The translations under genes were made by a program, and so were the position numbers. Positions 49,088 through 60,877 of a stretch of DNA of 64,000 nucleotides are shown in pieces. Position 1 is the first letter of the stretch, and every line of letters starts with the position of its first letter. Source of the DNA: Nymphaea colorata (Eukaryota > Streptophyta > Magnoliopsida > Nymphaeales > Nymphaeaceae); NCBI RefSeq assembly GCF_008831285.2, contig NC_045145.1:21592040-21656039 (forward strand), in the 5' to 3' direction. Under the pieces are notes generated by a model. It was not told the DNA's origin. It ran no database searches and worked only from the letters and a program-made list of their open reading frames with translations.

Positions 49088-49172
49088 GACAGAGGGAGAC
49101 GGAGATCAAAGTATATACCATTGTGATCGAGAGGAGGAAGACACCAACCAAAAAGAACAGCCGGGAAGCCAT
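48109..49172 (-). CDS. GASA/Snakin cysteine-rich peptide with proline-rich spacer (copy 2)
   Basis: Four exons on the minus strand: 49172-49119, 48994-48956, 48500-48404, 48293-48109, giving 124 aa. MASRLFFLVGVFLLSITM is the signal peptide. A 45-residue spacer follows, Ala/Pro-rich in exon 3 (APPAPAAPPAVHVLPPV). The GASA domain begins CPGLCEGRCRLHSRPNHC, has all 12 cysteines and ends GGRPKCP. The first (54 bp) and last (185 bp) exons have exactly the lengths found in copy 1, and the domains share LHSRPN/VHSRPN, VPPGT and GKCYTDMTTHG, so the two are tandem duplicates that differ mainly in the spacer. Extended Pro-rich spacers are known in some GASA proteins (GASA14 type) and suggest wall association. 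Confidence 0.93.
49022..49084. repeat. (GA)31 microsatellite in GASA copy 2 intron 1
   Basis: An uninterrupted run of about 31 GA dinucleotides lies in the 124-bp first intron. On the sense strand it is a (CT)n polypyrimidine run upstream of the exon 2 acceptor. Confidence 0.95.
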
Positions 49173-49278
49173 ACCCTTAGCAGAGGAAAGCGAACAGAGG
49201 AAAGAAACAAAGAAGAAAGACAGAGAGATAGAGCTAGAGGACTTGCAGACGAAGACGAAGCAGTCAGCGATTACTTGG

Positions 49279-49287
49279 TATATATAG
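49279..49287 (-). promoter_or_regulatory. TATA box of GASA copy 2
   Basis: CTATATATA on the minus strand, about 107 bp upstream of the start codon. This leaves a plausible 5' UTR of roughly 75 bp. Confidence 0.6.
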
Positions 49288-50423
49288 ACGAGAAGGAGGA
49301 GGCGGGAAATGGAAAGAGGAAAGCGGTCAGTGGTAGGAGGACTGGATGAGGAAGCAAAGAAGAAGCAGCAGCCTTGTCGCTTTGTTGGCAGGTCGACACA
49401 TGGTGATGCTCCCGAAGACAAAGGCAGGTGTTCCCCTTGCACGTCTCGTTATCGTCTGTACAGCTTCGTCTACTATAAAAATGACTTCTTTCCTTACCCA
49501 ATGTATAAGAGATAAAAATTCAGTCAGGACACGGAAGATTTAGCGATTCATTGCTAACCTGAGCATGTTCTGAAAACATTATCATACAAATGGACCACTG
49601 GACTCCGACTGACTTAGCAAGAAAGATGACAACACAAGCATCGATAATCGCGAAAAAGCCTTTGAAGTTGGGCTGCATCTGACTCTTCTAGCCTTTCAAC
49701 ACTTTAAACCTTGTGCAAGGAGGGTGAGTATTTTATTACTGTTGTCCTTTTCTGTTGCCAACTTTTAACATTGGGGACAATTTGACAGCAAATTGATGAA
49801 AACAATCAACAGTCCGATTGCTTACTTTGATCATATCATACACTTAATCAGATCATAGATGAAACTGATGTGGCGGTGTATGCTACCATGTTCTGCTGTT
49901 GGTTAGCTGGGAAGAGAGCTACTAGTCAAGCCATGAATTCATGGAAAACACGTAAGACAGAAGGCAAAATTGTAAGCAAGTATTTTAATGTTTGACAGAA
50001 GTCTTATCTGGCATGCAGTACGGATGCAGATGGGAGAGACGGCTGTGTCCTTATCCAGAGAAAGGTTTTGCGTTCTTCAATTTCTTTTTTTTTTTTTTGG
50101 TTTACTGTTTATATTTGCACCGGTGTCGAAGAAATATCTAGAAACTTGTATGCAGGGTTCGGTCAAGATACCGACGAAAAAGACAGAAAAAATAGTGCGT
50201 ATTTGGCAGGGAAACATCTGCGAGATGTCCCTGACTTCGAGAAGGAACGAATAGTTTACAGCATTCAAAAGAAGAATAGTTTCCCCAGCTTTAGTTTCTC
50301 GATAATTAATTAGGAGTTAAGACATATGATTCTCTTCCTTCTACTCTTTGAACATATACAAAAACAACGGACCAATATCAAAGTCAGCCTGAGCACAATT
50401 TGGGCTTGTTTACACACTATCTC

Positions 50424-50464
<41 letters not shown>

Positions 50465-52130
50465 TAAAATATGAATATATGTCATTTCATCAATTTTAAT
50501 GTTTTGTGGGGAAGATGAGTGTAGGGAACAAAAAAAGATGAGTGAGTGAAAGAAAAAATCAATTGCAAAATGAAACTTGTATCTTAAACGGGGTAGGTGT
50601 CCAATTCGACATGCGAGAAGCTATGCTCTTATACCAAAAGAAGATGAGTGTGTACGTGCAAATTGAAGCATGTAAAAATCTCACAACTCTAGATCTTGGG
50701 GATAAAGGGAAAGTGTAGACTGTAGGGGCTCTGGCTGAAAATGAAACCTAAAACTCTGTGTGTGTGTACGTAAATTAGTGTTAGAAGATGCCTAGTATAT
50801 GCTTTTGTATCAGATTGAATCGTTTATAAACCTAATCATAGGCAAATATTTTGCTAATTGTCCAAAGGAAATGCTGTTAGAAAAGAATGAAGTTATGTAA
50901 GTTCCGATGAAGTTAATCCACGAATAGACACAGGTAAACTGCTCATGTGTTGCGTGTAAAGCTCACTTTCCACCGGAGAATTGACGAGCTAAGTTCCTTG
51001 TTCAGTCAATTTCATGAGCAGCTCATCTGGCTCTCCTGCCAGTCGAAAACCATTACTGTGAGAAAGTATGCTTTGGATTCCGCATCTTTTTAAAAGTAAG
51101 CATATGCTTTTTAAACAATAAAATTTGAATATCACGTGCTACACTGCCCTGAATCCGCAGAAAGGCATGCACGTGACCATAGAATCCCAATGTCTGGAAC
51201 CCCATTTCCTAACCATCATATTCTAATCTTGTCATAGTTTCTTTTTCCAATTTATGCGACTTTTTCTTTAGAAGGCAAGCTAAAAACAAAGAACAGCACA
51301 ATGACTCCAGTAATTCCGGTTCGAGTTTAATTAAACAGAGAAGCAAAGTTCGATCCCTGGATTTTGGATTCGCGTAAACTCGGGTAAGCATGCATGTCGA
51401 AAGAAAGAAAAAGATCATGAACCCCACATGGTACTCAATAAGCTAGAGTCTGTAATCAGCACGCCCATTTTGGTTGTCAAAAACTTCTAAATAAACTTAC
51501 CTTGCTTGTAAAGAAGAAAAGTATAAGGAATAGACTCCATAGCTTCTTTACAAACTCCGGACATCGATTAGCTAAATAGATACTCAGCTTTTGTAGCTTA
51601 TCCATAGTAAACGGTCTATCCTTAATGGCTAGATATTCTGTCCAAGTTAGCTCTGGGAATGGCCTTAGTCTTCCATATTCATGCCAAGGACTCCTAATTG
51701 ACATGTCCTTTTTCTTGAAACCCTCTATAAGTCTCCATTTTTTTCATAGCGGCCGGCCACATCTTTACCGCCCCATAGTTACTAATCAGAGCTAAGAATG
51801 GGATGCAAACTTAATATTTACGGTTTATGTGGGAGAAAGTAAGTGGTAGCAAGATATAGGCAGTTTCCTTAAGGAGATATAGCTTACCTTTGTGGGGTAT
51901 AGGAACGATTATATTCTAACTAGTCACACCTAAGTTGTACGACAAACTACTTCCAATTTAACTAATCCTTATTAGTCATATATGTTATTTAAAACGCGTG
52001 CAGAGGTTAAGTTTTAAATGTTTAGGAGATAGATTCCCTTACTATTGATCAATTTTGAATCTTTACTCAAAGAAAAATGTACATCACACGCGTGCAGAGG
52101 TTAAGTTTTAAATGTTTAGGAGATGGCAAG
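49288..52130. other. Spacer without a supported gene
   Basis: A (GA)n run lies at about 50426-50462. A direct duplication with core GTGCAGAGGTTAAGTTTTAA occurs at about 51999 and 52093. The 75-codon minus frame at 51477-51704 has no motif I recognise. Confidence 0.45.
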
Positions 52131-52518
52131 AACATATAATTGTAAAACAGAAGCTGATACATTATACTGAGTGGGGTTTCAACCTGCATGTAGATGTACG
52201 CAAAGCAACAAAATAAAAACAATCTTAATTTTCAAAGGAAGCGAGAAAACCATATACAAGAAACTGCACGGCCACAACTCATGCAAACAACATGAAAAGC
52301 CAATGACTCGGCATGCACATAGGACCAGCAATCAAACCACACCACACACTCAAGATTTATTACAAACACCAAACAAATCTCCCACTCTTTTAGCAGTGAA
52401 CCCTGAACCATCTTCTAAAAGCTTCACATGACGAGACCAGATGACACTAGCGCCATGCAACTAAGCAAACACCCAAAGGCCATGCAATCAAGATTTAAAA
52501 TATATTCCAAGACGACGT

Positions 52519-52875
52519 CTACGAAGGTGGTGGCGCCGAGAAGGGCATTGGAGGAAACCGGACCCTTGGAATGCCAGGAATCGGGGGAATAGAAGGGATC
52601 CTGGGAATAGGTGGGATAGAAGGGATCTTGGGGATTGGTGGAATGGAAGGAATGGTGGGAATTGAAGGCATTGGAGGAATGGAGGGTAGGGATGATGGCA
52701 GTGTGGGGATGGTGGGGAAGGGGAAGCGGAAGAAAGGGAGGCGAGGGATGGCGGAGCCGCCTCCTGTTGTAGGAGTACCACTCTGCAGCAAGTGGCGAGC
52801 TGCAAGTGCCACTTCAGTATTGAAAAGGCACAAGGAAGCGAACATGGCGAAGGAGAGGAAAACTGTGTTGGCCAT
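52519..52875 (-). CDS. Secreted proline-rich ARHLLQ protein, array copy 1
   Basis: An intronless gene of 118 aa. The signal peptide ends near residue 25 (NTEVALA), followed by ARHLLQS and TPTTGGGSAIP. Then comes a region of P-x-I-P / S-I-P-P-I-P repeats to the end, closing with the PFSAPPPS tail. ARHLL plus a low-complexity Pro/Ile repeat recalls PELPK-type cell-wall proteins. The repeat motif here is PSIPPIP, not PELPK, so homology is at architecture level only. A wall structural role is inferred. A minus-strand TATA box lies 70 bp upstream. The nearest relatives are copies 2 and 3 downstream in the window. Confidence 0.88.
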   Translation of the reverse strand: MANTVFLSFAMFASLCLFNTEVALAARHLLQSGTPTTGGGSAIPRLPFFRFPFPTIPTLPSSLPSIPPMPSIPTIPSIPPIPKIPSIPPIPRIPSIPPIPGIPRVRFPPMPFSAPPPS

Positions 52876-52941
52876 GGCTGTACTGCGATAGCTAATTAGT
52901 AGCTAGCTATTCTGTGCCTATGTCGATGCCCAGAGAAGTCC

Positions 52942-52950
52942 TTTATATAC
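52942..52950 (-). promoter_or_regulatory. TATA box of proline-rich copy 1
   Basis: GTATATAAAG on the minus strand, about 70 bp before the start codon. The same GGACTTTATATA context is conserved in the other two copies. Confidence 0.7.
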
Positions 52951-53875
52951 ATTTATCACTGAACTGAGCAGTACCAGTGGATTAAGAGTTTGGTGGTTAT
53001 TTATTAATATAGATAAACAAAGTAATGAGAATTGGAACTTTTGTGTGTCCATGGTGGTTGGCCTAGCTGAGGTTGGTAGTTCACCTTCCTGCCCTAATTG
53101 TGAACCGTGTCCGCCATGAGTGTTGCAACTGCCATCAAGACAAAAGAGAACCAGGTGTGTCACAGGGACATCATATATATGCCATTTCGATTGTGTACAA
53201 TATCATATGGCATATGGGCTTCCAATCCCTTTGCACATGGACACTTTTTTTAAGATAATCTTTATGTTAATCAAGTACAGCTTACTTTCAATGTCAAAGT
53301 TAATTTCAAACTGAAGTTAGTTTCTTGTTAAGGGAAAGTAATTTTACTATAATACGGCTAATGTTTTTGGCGAAAAAGAAAAATGTACCCAATTCTCAAA
53401 AACGTACTTTTGAAAATAAGTTTAACCGTTTCGCTTAATTTTCTCATGATACTTTCACTGATGCATGCATGCAGGAGCTAATCCGTATGCACCGGGGCCT
53501 ATAGGAGACCCATTTTGATATTAATTACTGCGTGGATGTGTTTCGATTTGTAAGGATTCCCACTAGTTTTTTTTTTTTTAATTATATTGAATAGAATATT
53601 TACTTTTTAAATAGGTGGAGCTCCAAAAGCAGCATTGTGAATATGCGTTTCGTAGTGGGCGCTTCACGTTTGAACAATGCAGCTCCATTTGAGAAGGCAC
53701 AATTTACGTATTTTCAGTTTTCTTAAACATTTTAAGGATTAATAAATTTATTTTTATTTTTATTTTTTGTCTTGTATGCTGGTGCATGTTAGCCAAAACC
53801 GCTGAAAGTTCAAGTCATTTCATTTGTCCACTTTTCCCAAATTGTGGATGGATGAATAACTTTTTTCAGGTTTGC

Positions 53876-54059
53876 AGTAGTGGCGGACCCAAAAATTTTT
53901 AGTTATAGGACACTATATACTAATTAGTACCTTGGGCTACCTTCCAGCCTTCACGCTGGCTCCTTATAAGCAGTTAAGTACAAGGGGCAAAAACGTAGAG
54001 CTATCTTGGGCTGGCGTGGGCAGGCGCCCACGCCAGCCCCACGCTGGCTCCGCTACTGC
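53876..54059. mobile_element. Short inverted-repeat element, CGGAGCC family, with a perfect hairpin
   Basis: GCAGTAGTGGCGGACCCA at the left and CTGGCTCCGCTACTGCC at the right form inverted ends around about 184 bp. Inside, 54008-54039 is a perfect 14-bp stem (GGGCTGGCGTGGGC) with a 4-nt loop. Non-autonomous; relatives at 11097-11257, and end-like sequence near 9361 and at about 55663-55682 (CCTGGGTCTGTCACTG, reverse sense). Confidence 0.5.
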
Positions 54060-54126
54060 CTCATTGTCGGCATTATCGCCCGTCGCAACCATCAACGTGG
54101 CTGCCATGAACGTTTGTCCCCTAAAT

Positions 54127-54172
54127 TGAGCATCTATTTATCTATCTATCGACCTATCTACCTATCTATCCA
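54127..54172. repeat. Imperfect (TCTA)n microsatellite
   Basis: About ten TCTA-like units. Confidence 0.8.
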
Positions 54173-56348
54173 AAAGTTGAAAACTTAATGTCTGCCTTTT
54201 ACTTCACATGTAAGTAACAAGATTTTGTGAGAATTCAAAGAAACTCTTCGAATTTAGGCTTACGAAATTATGTTTTACACAATGAAGAACATGATAAGTA
54301 GTTGGAGAAATTTTGGGACATGAAAGTCGTAGTCGTGTCTATATGTGTGGTAAACATTTGGGATGAGTGGAAGGAAACCCCACACTCAGGTGAGCGGCTT
54401 AAACCCTCCTAATTTCTTTTGGCCTTGGGGTCCAAAGTGTTAAAATTGATATCTTGGTAAAGAGAAGGAGCAATAAAGAGAGATAGAAAAGAAAACTTTA
54501 ATGTATAGAGGTTCGGTGGCTAACACTTACGTCATCTCTCTCATACATACACTCAATCCTCTGTATTATGAGGTTCCACTATAAAGTTTATATGGATTAC
54601 ATTACTACGGTAAGCCCAACGTTTGGCTTTACAACTGTAGCATTTCTTTCTTTATTTGTTTATTTCTACCGTTACTATGCTTATCTTCAAGTGACTCGTC
54701 GGTGGGATGGGTACATCATTTTTCCTTTTCAATGTTACCTTTCTGGTCTGAGTTGCTTTCACTGGTTGACTGTTTTCATAATTTTTGCCATGTGTATGTC
54801 TTTTCATGAGATCTTGCCTTGAATTGCCATGTGTCTTACCATGTGTCTCAATACACAAAGATGTATCCAAACAAACATGGGTAAACTTACTATTATTCGT
54901 TGCACTGCCACTATTTACAATTTAGATAAAGTAGCTCAAACTTATAACTGGGTTCTTACTAGCCGGCCAGCTTGACCCATATTTAGGTTCCTGGGGACAT
55001 ATATGTGGTCAACTTTAAACCCAAAAAAAAAAGAAAAAGAAAAGCAATGGCGAATATAAGAACCTTGCGTTTAATTATTAAATTGATGTCATAGATGAAA
55101 TTATAAATAGCTAGAAAGTTATCTAGGGGATATTAAGTGGAAAAATTTAGATATCTTTATCTCTCATTTAACGTTTTGGCTTCTGGTTTCCCTTTATTAT
55201 TTGTGGCATTACTAGTGACTTCTCATCATTCTCCTTTTCTTTCACTATTAAAGAAATATTTTATTTCTGGACACACACACATATATATATAGATATATAT
55301 ATATAGAGAGAGAGAAAGAGAGAGAGAAGTTGAATGGTGACACAGTCACCCAGCTCATTCATGAGGACCATCTAATCCATCATGATAAATGGTTGAAAGA
55401 AAAACAAAGAAAAAAAATAATAGGCATTTCATCATCTAATATTAAAACTAATATTAAAACTTTTATCCTATATAGTGAACAAAGTAATACTAGGATGTTT
55501 AACAAGGTAATTGCTGCTATTGCTAGACTACGGTTCCTAAACCAAGTTACATAGTTGTTCCCATCAATGAATAAAATGTCATACCCCTTATTGATCACCA
55601 AATTTATATATACTAGTGCCTCTTAAGAAAATAATTTTTTATACAGTTCCCTTCTAACAAAAAATTCCTGGGTCTGTCACTGATCTCTACACTTTAGTAT
55701 TAAATCCTTGCTCCTCGAATGAGGCACAAGACCCTTCCTCGCCTGCCGGCAAACCTTTACTTCCTTCTAGCTTTCACTCGCAAGTTGTTGCTCCAGCTAG
55801 ACGTCCTCATCACTGCTTTTGAGTTTATAATATTCCGTCAGTTGTGTATTTACCTTACAATGAGAACAAAAATGGATGCAACTCTCTTGTTTAACCTTCT
55901 GCATTGAGCTTTTCCCAATCTCCATTTGTACCTCTATTTTCGTTTGAGTACAAACCAAAGAACATCAAAACATATTCTTGAATAACCCAACATCAGAACC
56001 AACGGGGTATTTGTGCCAAACTCAAGTAGATTTCCCTTCAGTGCCTTCGCAATTGCATGGAATGCCTACTTATGCCAAAGCATCATTATATAAACTTGCC
56101 AATCTAATGCACAAAGGAACTTCGATTCTTCAATCCTTCTTGATATAGGAGAACTCCATATGCTTCCTATATGAATCCACCAAAAGGAATCAATGAGACA
56201 AATCCGTAGGCCCTTGAAGAGGAACCAGAGTCTTTCTCCTCTCCCCCAATTCGACATATTTCAGAAATGCCATCAATCGCTCGAATAACAGTATATCACT
56301 TTTGTTATTAAAAACTACTGCCTAAGCTTTTTTTTTTTTTAAATTTTA
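54173..56348. other. Spacer without a supported gene
   Basis: AT-rich, with mixed (CA)/(TA)/(GA) simple repeats at about 55270-55327. An inverted-repeat-family end occurs near 55680. No coding region supported. Confidence 0.45.
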
Positions 56349-56540
56349 TTGACTACAACTTGTTTGACATTGTTGACAGATGCTTTGAACCAACTTATTT
56401 TTGTCAAAATTTGAATCTTAAGATAACACACAGTTGAAGGTGGTTAATCCTAGTGTTTTCTGAACTGACTGATTCAAACCGGTTCAATTTTTTGGCCAAT
56501 CCAAGCATGCCATGGTCAACTTTTAATGATTTCTTAAAAG
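56349..56540. repeat. Dispersed block duplicated at 63164-63372
   Basis: ACTACAACTTGTTTGACATT and about 190 bp that follow recur near-identically at 63164, including TGAACCAACTTATTTTTGTC. The second copy has a short insertion near ACTGATTCAAA. Confidence 0.85.
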
Positions 56541-57205
56541 ATTTTAAGGAACCCACCCGAATTAATATATTTCGATTTTGGCGGATTTCGTGTTCTGCTG
56601 ACACCTGAAGCAGTCTAACGCCCAAGTTTTCTTACCAGAAAGAAACAGTAACGTAAGCATAACTCAATTTGGAAGGCGCGTAAGGAGATTTAGTTTTAAA
56701 TTTAAAAGGTTACGGGCTATTCAATTTTGGATCTTTGCTAAGCAGAACATGTGTCACACGCCTCATCTACTGGCCCGAGTTGATCAACTGCCACTAACTA
56801 CGGCCAGGACATCCACACTGGAATATGGAAGTGGAAATATAATTGCAAAAACAGAAGCTGATATACTCTTATGGGGTTTCAACACTTTCTTCTACATGTG
56901 CAAGTAATTAGGCAACAGATTAAAACTCAATCTTAACTTTCATCTAAGCAAACAAACCATATACAAGAAACTCCACTGCTAGAACTCATACTCCCAAGAA
57001 AAGCTGATGGCTCGACATGTACATAGTCCCACAAACAGGTCCACAATGCACCCTCAAGATTTACTACAAACATCAAACAAATCTCCAACTCTCGACCCCG
57101 AACCATCTTCTAAGAGCATCACATGATGAGACTGGATGACACTAGCGCCATGCAGCTAAGCAAACACCCAAAGGCCACCCATGCAATATTTCAAATCCAA
57201 GACGT

Positions 57206-57643
57206 CTATGAAGGTGGTGGCGCCGAGAAAGACATTGGAGGAATCTGGAACTGTGGAACGCCAGGAATTTGGGGAATTGAAGGCATCTGGGGGATAGTTG
57301 GAATCGAGGGGTTCTTGGGGACTGGTGGAATTGAAGGGATGGTGGGAATTGAAGGCATTTGAGGAATGGAGGGGTTCTTGGGGACTGGTGGAATTGAAGG
57401 GATGGTGGGAATTGAAGGCATTGGAGGAATGGAGGGCAGGGATGACGGCAATGTGGGGATGGTGGGGATGTTGGGGAAGGAGAAGGGAAAGGAGAAGGGG
57501 AGGTTAGGGAGGCCAGGGATGGCCGAGCCACCTCCTGTTGTAGGGGTACTCTGCAGCAAGTGGCGGGCTGCAACTGCCACTTCAGTATTGAAAAGGCACA
57601 AGGAAACGAAGATGGTGAAGGAGAGGAGAGCTCTGTGAGCCAT
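57206..57643 (-). CDS. Secreted proline-rich ARHLLQ protein, array copy 2
   Basis: Intronless, 145 aa. The layout is as in copy 1: signal peptide (MAHRALLSFTIFVSLCLF...), ARHLLQSTPTTGGGSAIP, a P-S-I-P-T-I-P repeat region, and the tail SFSAPPPS. It is the longest of the three because of a 21-residue in-frame duplication containing PSIPPVPKNPSIP, encoded by 57308-57370 and 57371-57433, which differ at one base. Likely a cell-wall structural protein by architecture. The TATA box is about 92 bp upstream. Confidence 0.88.
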   Translation of the reverse strand: MAHRALLSFTIFVSLCLFNTEVAVAARHLLQSTPTTGGGSAIPGLPNLPFSFPFSFPNIPTIPTLPSSLPSIPPMPSIPTIPSIPPVPKNPSIPQMPSIPTIPSIPPVPKNPSIPTIPQMPSIPQIPGVPQFQIPPMSFSAPPPS

Positions 57644-57733
57644 ATCTGTGCTAAGGGATCGATGTGATAGCTGTTACAATTACTAGCTAGCTGGTGTGTG
57701 GCTGTGTGCCGCTGTCGATGCCCAGAAAGTCCT

Positions 57734-57742
57734 TTATATACA
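57734..57742 (-). promoter_or_regulatory. TATA box of proline-rich copy 2
   Basis: TGTATATAAAGGACT on the minus strand about 92 bp from the start codon, in the same context as the other two copies. Confidence 0.7.
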
Positions 57743-58719
57743 TATATCAATGAGCGGAGCAGTACTAGTGGATTCAAGGTTTGGTGGTTGTTTATTGATA
57801 TAAGGAAAACCTAAGTCAATGACAAATGAAATTTTTGTTTACCCCTGGTGGTTGGCCTAGCTGACGTTGGTAGTTCACCTTCCTGCCCTAATTGTGAACC
57901 GTGTCAGCTATGGGTGTCTTCAACTGCCGCTAAGATCACAGAAACATGGCATTTTGAACATATAGGCTTCTTAGAGACATTATTTTAAGGTCTTATGTTA
58001 GTTAACTATAACTTACTTTCAATGTCAAAGCCATTTTGAACATATGGGGTTCTTAGAGACATTCTTTTAAATTCTTACGTTTGTTAACTGTAACTTACTT
58101 TCAATGTCAAAGTTTCAGATTAAATGTTTCTTTTTAAGTGTAACTTTACTTGTACAGCTAACCATTTTCGTGATAAAGAAAAAATGCATCTAATATTAAT
58201 ATATTTTTCAAAATAAGATTAAACGTTTGCCTTTTTTTTTCTCATAATAATTCTTCCGACTCATGCAAGAGCTTAATCCAGAAATATCAGGGCCTACACA
58301 AGTTCCCACTTAAAGCTGGTAATATGCACTCACCAACTTTCGAGCACTGAGGCACCACATGACCAGGATACCCCTGGTCTGTCATTTTTCAGAAATAGCG
58401 GAACTAATTCCCTTTGGTGCGCAAGTATTGGAAGCAGTGGAGTGGTGTACGCAACTTGGTTCGCATCTCGGTATCAATTACTTTCTTGATAAGTCTCAAT
58501 TCGTAAGGATTTTTTTTTTTGTTAATTCTATCTATATCTGGATCATGAATCATTTTAATCGGCGTTGTCAATTAGGGTTCCATGTTGGGCACATTATCAA
58601 GGACTAAATGGGTGAGAAGTTGATTCATCTATCAATGGTTACTAGTGCACTCCTGTTTTTAACCGTTTGATTAATAAAGTAGATGCTCATTGAGCATAAA
58701 CACATCTATTAACATTACA

Positions 58720-59830
58720 CAAGAATGCCGTATCCTAACATGAAGTTACGAGCGCAAGGTACAAAAATAGGTAAAGGAGAGAGAGAGAGAGAGAGAGAGA
58801 GCAATTCATTTCAACGAAACACATCCAAAAGCAATGGATGTAAAACATACAAACAATCAGATGAGAAAGTGACGAATAAAATTAGAGATAACATGATGGC
58901 GCCAAAAAGCCTTCACATTGGTCGTGATGTCCGCTCGAAGATTGAAGTCATACACCTGGTCTCTAAAGAAGACTTTGTTCCGCATCATCCAAATGTGCCA
59001 CTAGAAGCAACATAATCAAACCCTCCAAAGGAAATACCATCTCTTGAAGCTCTGAATCTTAATAGGACCAAGAAGGTCATGTGCAAAAGACTGCTCGGAT
59101 ACCAATGAGGAAGGAAAATTCCATGATGCATGAAAAAGCTTTTGTGTTACTGCACATTCCCAAAATAAGTGAAAAGATCTCTCTTCTGCCTTGTTGCATA
59201 AAACACGTTGACTTGCAAACGACAAATCTCAAGATTTCAAGTTGACTTGGGTTTGGACCTTGTTTACATTGATGAACCAAGCATGTAACTTCATCCTCGG
59301 AGGCGGACCATTGACCCACAAGAGCTGGAATGGGAAGGGAGCATGGATAGGTTGAAGAAGAGTGGTAGATTATGGAAGTGGAGTAGGAGCTCTGTCCATC
59401 GTCTGCCCAGGAGAGCTGACGAGAAGGCGGGTTGATTTGAGATGACCAACAGTATCAGGTCCCAAAACCACTGATGGTTCTTTTCAGTCCAACTCTCAAT
59501 GGCATCAAGAGAATAGCGCCTACAAAAATAACAAAAGATGTGAGGATATATGTCTCCTTCTCGACGAACTACACTATAACAATTTTAACAAGAAAGAAAG
59601 CCTTCGACGGTTTGAATGCGGCTATTCGAACCAAGGTCACCTGATTTAACGCAGCCTAAGGACTGAGACCCTGGAAAATTTTCAGAAAATTCAAGATCAC
59701 TATGAGAATGTTTGGTAATTAGATGCCATTTAAGCTGCTAAAACGCCTTATTTTTTTGGGAATCGTCCAGAAGATTTCACATGTGCAAGAGACAGAAGGA
59801 AATATCTCAGCAAAACGTGATCATATCACG
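58720..59830 (-). mobile_element. L1-type LINE 3' fragment
   Basis: On the minus strand, from about 59540 downward, broken frames give RRYSLDAIESWTEKNHQWFW, then the zinc-binding region typical of plant L1 elements (FINVNKVQTQVNLK ... CNKAEERSFHLFWEC, about 59270-59140) and the following FKRWYFLWRV block (about 59045). It covers only the C-terminal part of ORF2, with several stops and shifts. A (GA)n run at about 58778-58801 lies at its 3' side. Confidence 0.8.
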
Positions 59831-60877
59831 ACCGCCAGAATGTAAAATATAAATTTCCTTTTTAACTTTTGACGCATGGGAAAAGGGGATCTAATAACAA
59901 ACCAATTCGATTCGTTCGCCAATGCAGGTGTGTCAATTCAATTCTATATTTTCTTTCCAAAAGTAAGTCATAACATTATTTTGGTTAATTACAACAACTG
60001 CTTCTGCTCATCAATCCATCAACTGGATGATTCACCGAATCAGCAGCATGGCCGATTCCATTCATTTTCGTTGTAAGCACCATGCAATTCATGGTTGACC
60101 AATCGCTGAATTGGATGATTCAGTTTAAGATATTGTGGAGTTCAAAATTAGAAGTAATTATTCTCCACACTGCCACACTTAACTAGTCTTCTGGATATGG
60201 CAGAATCTGTGATCTGCTTACCCCTGAAGCAGTTGTTTTGTAAAGGAACAGGGACATAAGCCGTACGCAACTCGATTCGACTAACTACTTGCAATTGAAC
60301 TCATCCTTTATGTTTTTAAGGCGCGACATGCAGCAGAAGTTAATTTTTAATTTTTTAGTAGAGAGAATCCCGCATATTCAATTTATGATCTTCATTAGAC
60401 AGAATATATGCATCACATGCGTGATCTGCAGGTCCGAGTTGATCAGCTACAACAAATTACAGCAAAAGCATTCATCGACACAGGAATATGAAGTGGGGAT
60501 CATATAATATTCGCAAAGACGGAAGCTGATAAATATTCATATACTGTATGGGGTTTCACTCTTTCTTCTGCATATGTATGCAAACAGCAAAGAATCAATC
60601 TTACTTTCGATCTAAAGATGCAAACCAGATACAAGAAAGTACTCCATCTCTCACAATACAAAAGCTGGTGTTCACATGACATGTACATAGGCCTAGTAAT
60701 TAAACCACAACACACACTTAGGATTTATGACAAACACCAAACAGATCTCCAACTCTTGACCTTGAACCATCTTCTAAAAGCATCATATGATGAGACCAGA
60801 TGACACTAGGCGCCATGGAACTTGGAATGACCAAAATCCATCCGTGCAAGATTTTAAATCCAAGACGTCTAATGATT

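Larger units (their letters stand above)
52000..53480. repeat. Duplicated segment, unit 1 of the proline-rich array
   Basis: Sequence on both sides of gene copy 1 recurs around copies 2 (about 56690-58310) and 3 (about 60320-62040). Examples are the 3' flank CATGATGAGACTGGATGACA-type sequence and the upstream GGTGGTTGGCCTAGCTGAGG block. Gene plus flanks were therefore duplicated together. Confidence 0.7.
56690..58310. repeat. Duplicated segment, unit 2 of the proline-rich array
   Basis: Shares the 3' flank (AGAGCATCACATGATGAGAC), promoter, upstream GGCCTAGCTGACGTTGG block and the distal CTTACTTTCAATGTCAAAG motif with units 1 and 3. The last motif occurs twice here (about 58013 and 58097), which marks a small internal duplication. 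Confidence 0.7.

Noticed and set aside
48978-49349. Arg-Glu repeat frame and Leu-Ser repeat frame over the (GA)n tract
   Set aside because: Both are translations of a microsatellite in the GASA intron.
51477-51704. 75-codon minus frame (MSIRSPWHEYGRLRPFPELT)
   Set aside because: It looks somewhat protein-like, but I cannot match it to a family or find adjoining exons.
52571-52891. Glycine-rich plus-strand frames opposite the proline-rich genes (GIGGIEGILGIGG)
   Set aside because: They are antisense of the P-x-I-P repeats; the minus frames have the signal peptides, TATA boxes and conservation.
54480-54560. GAGGTTCGGTGGCTAACACT near 54508 as an LTR end
   Set aside because: It only loosely resembles plant LTR sequence; no partner LTR, primer-binding site or coding domains nearby.
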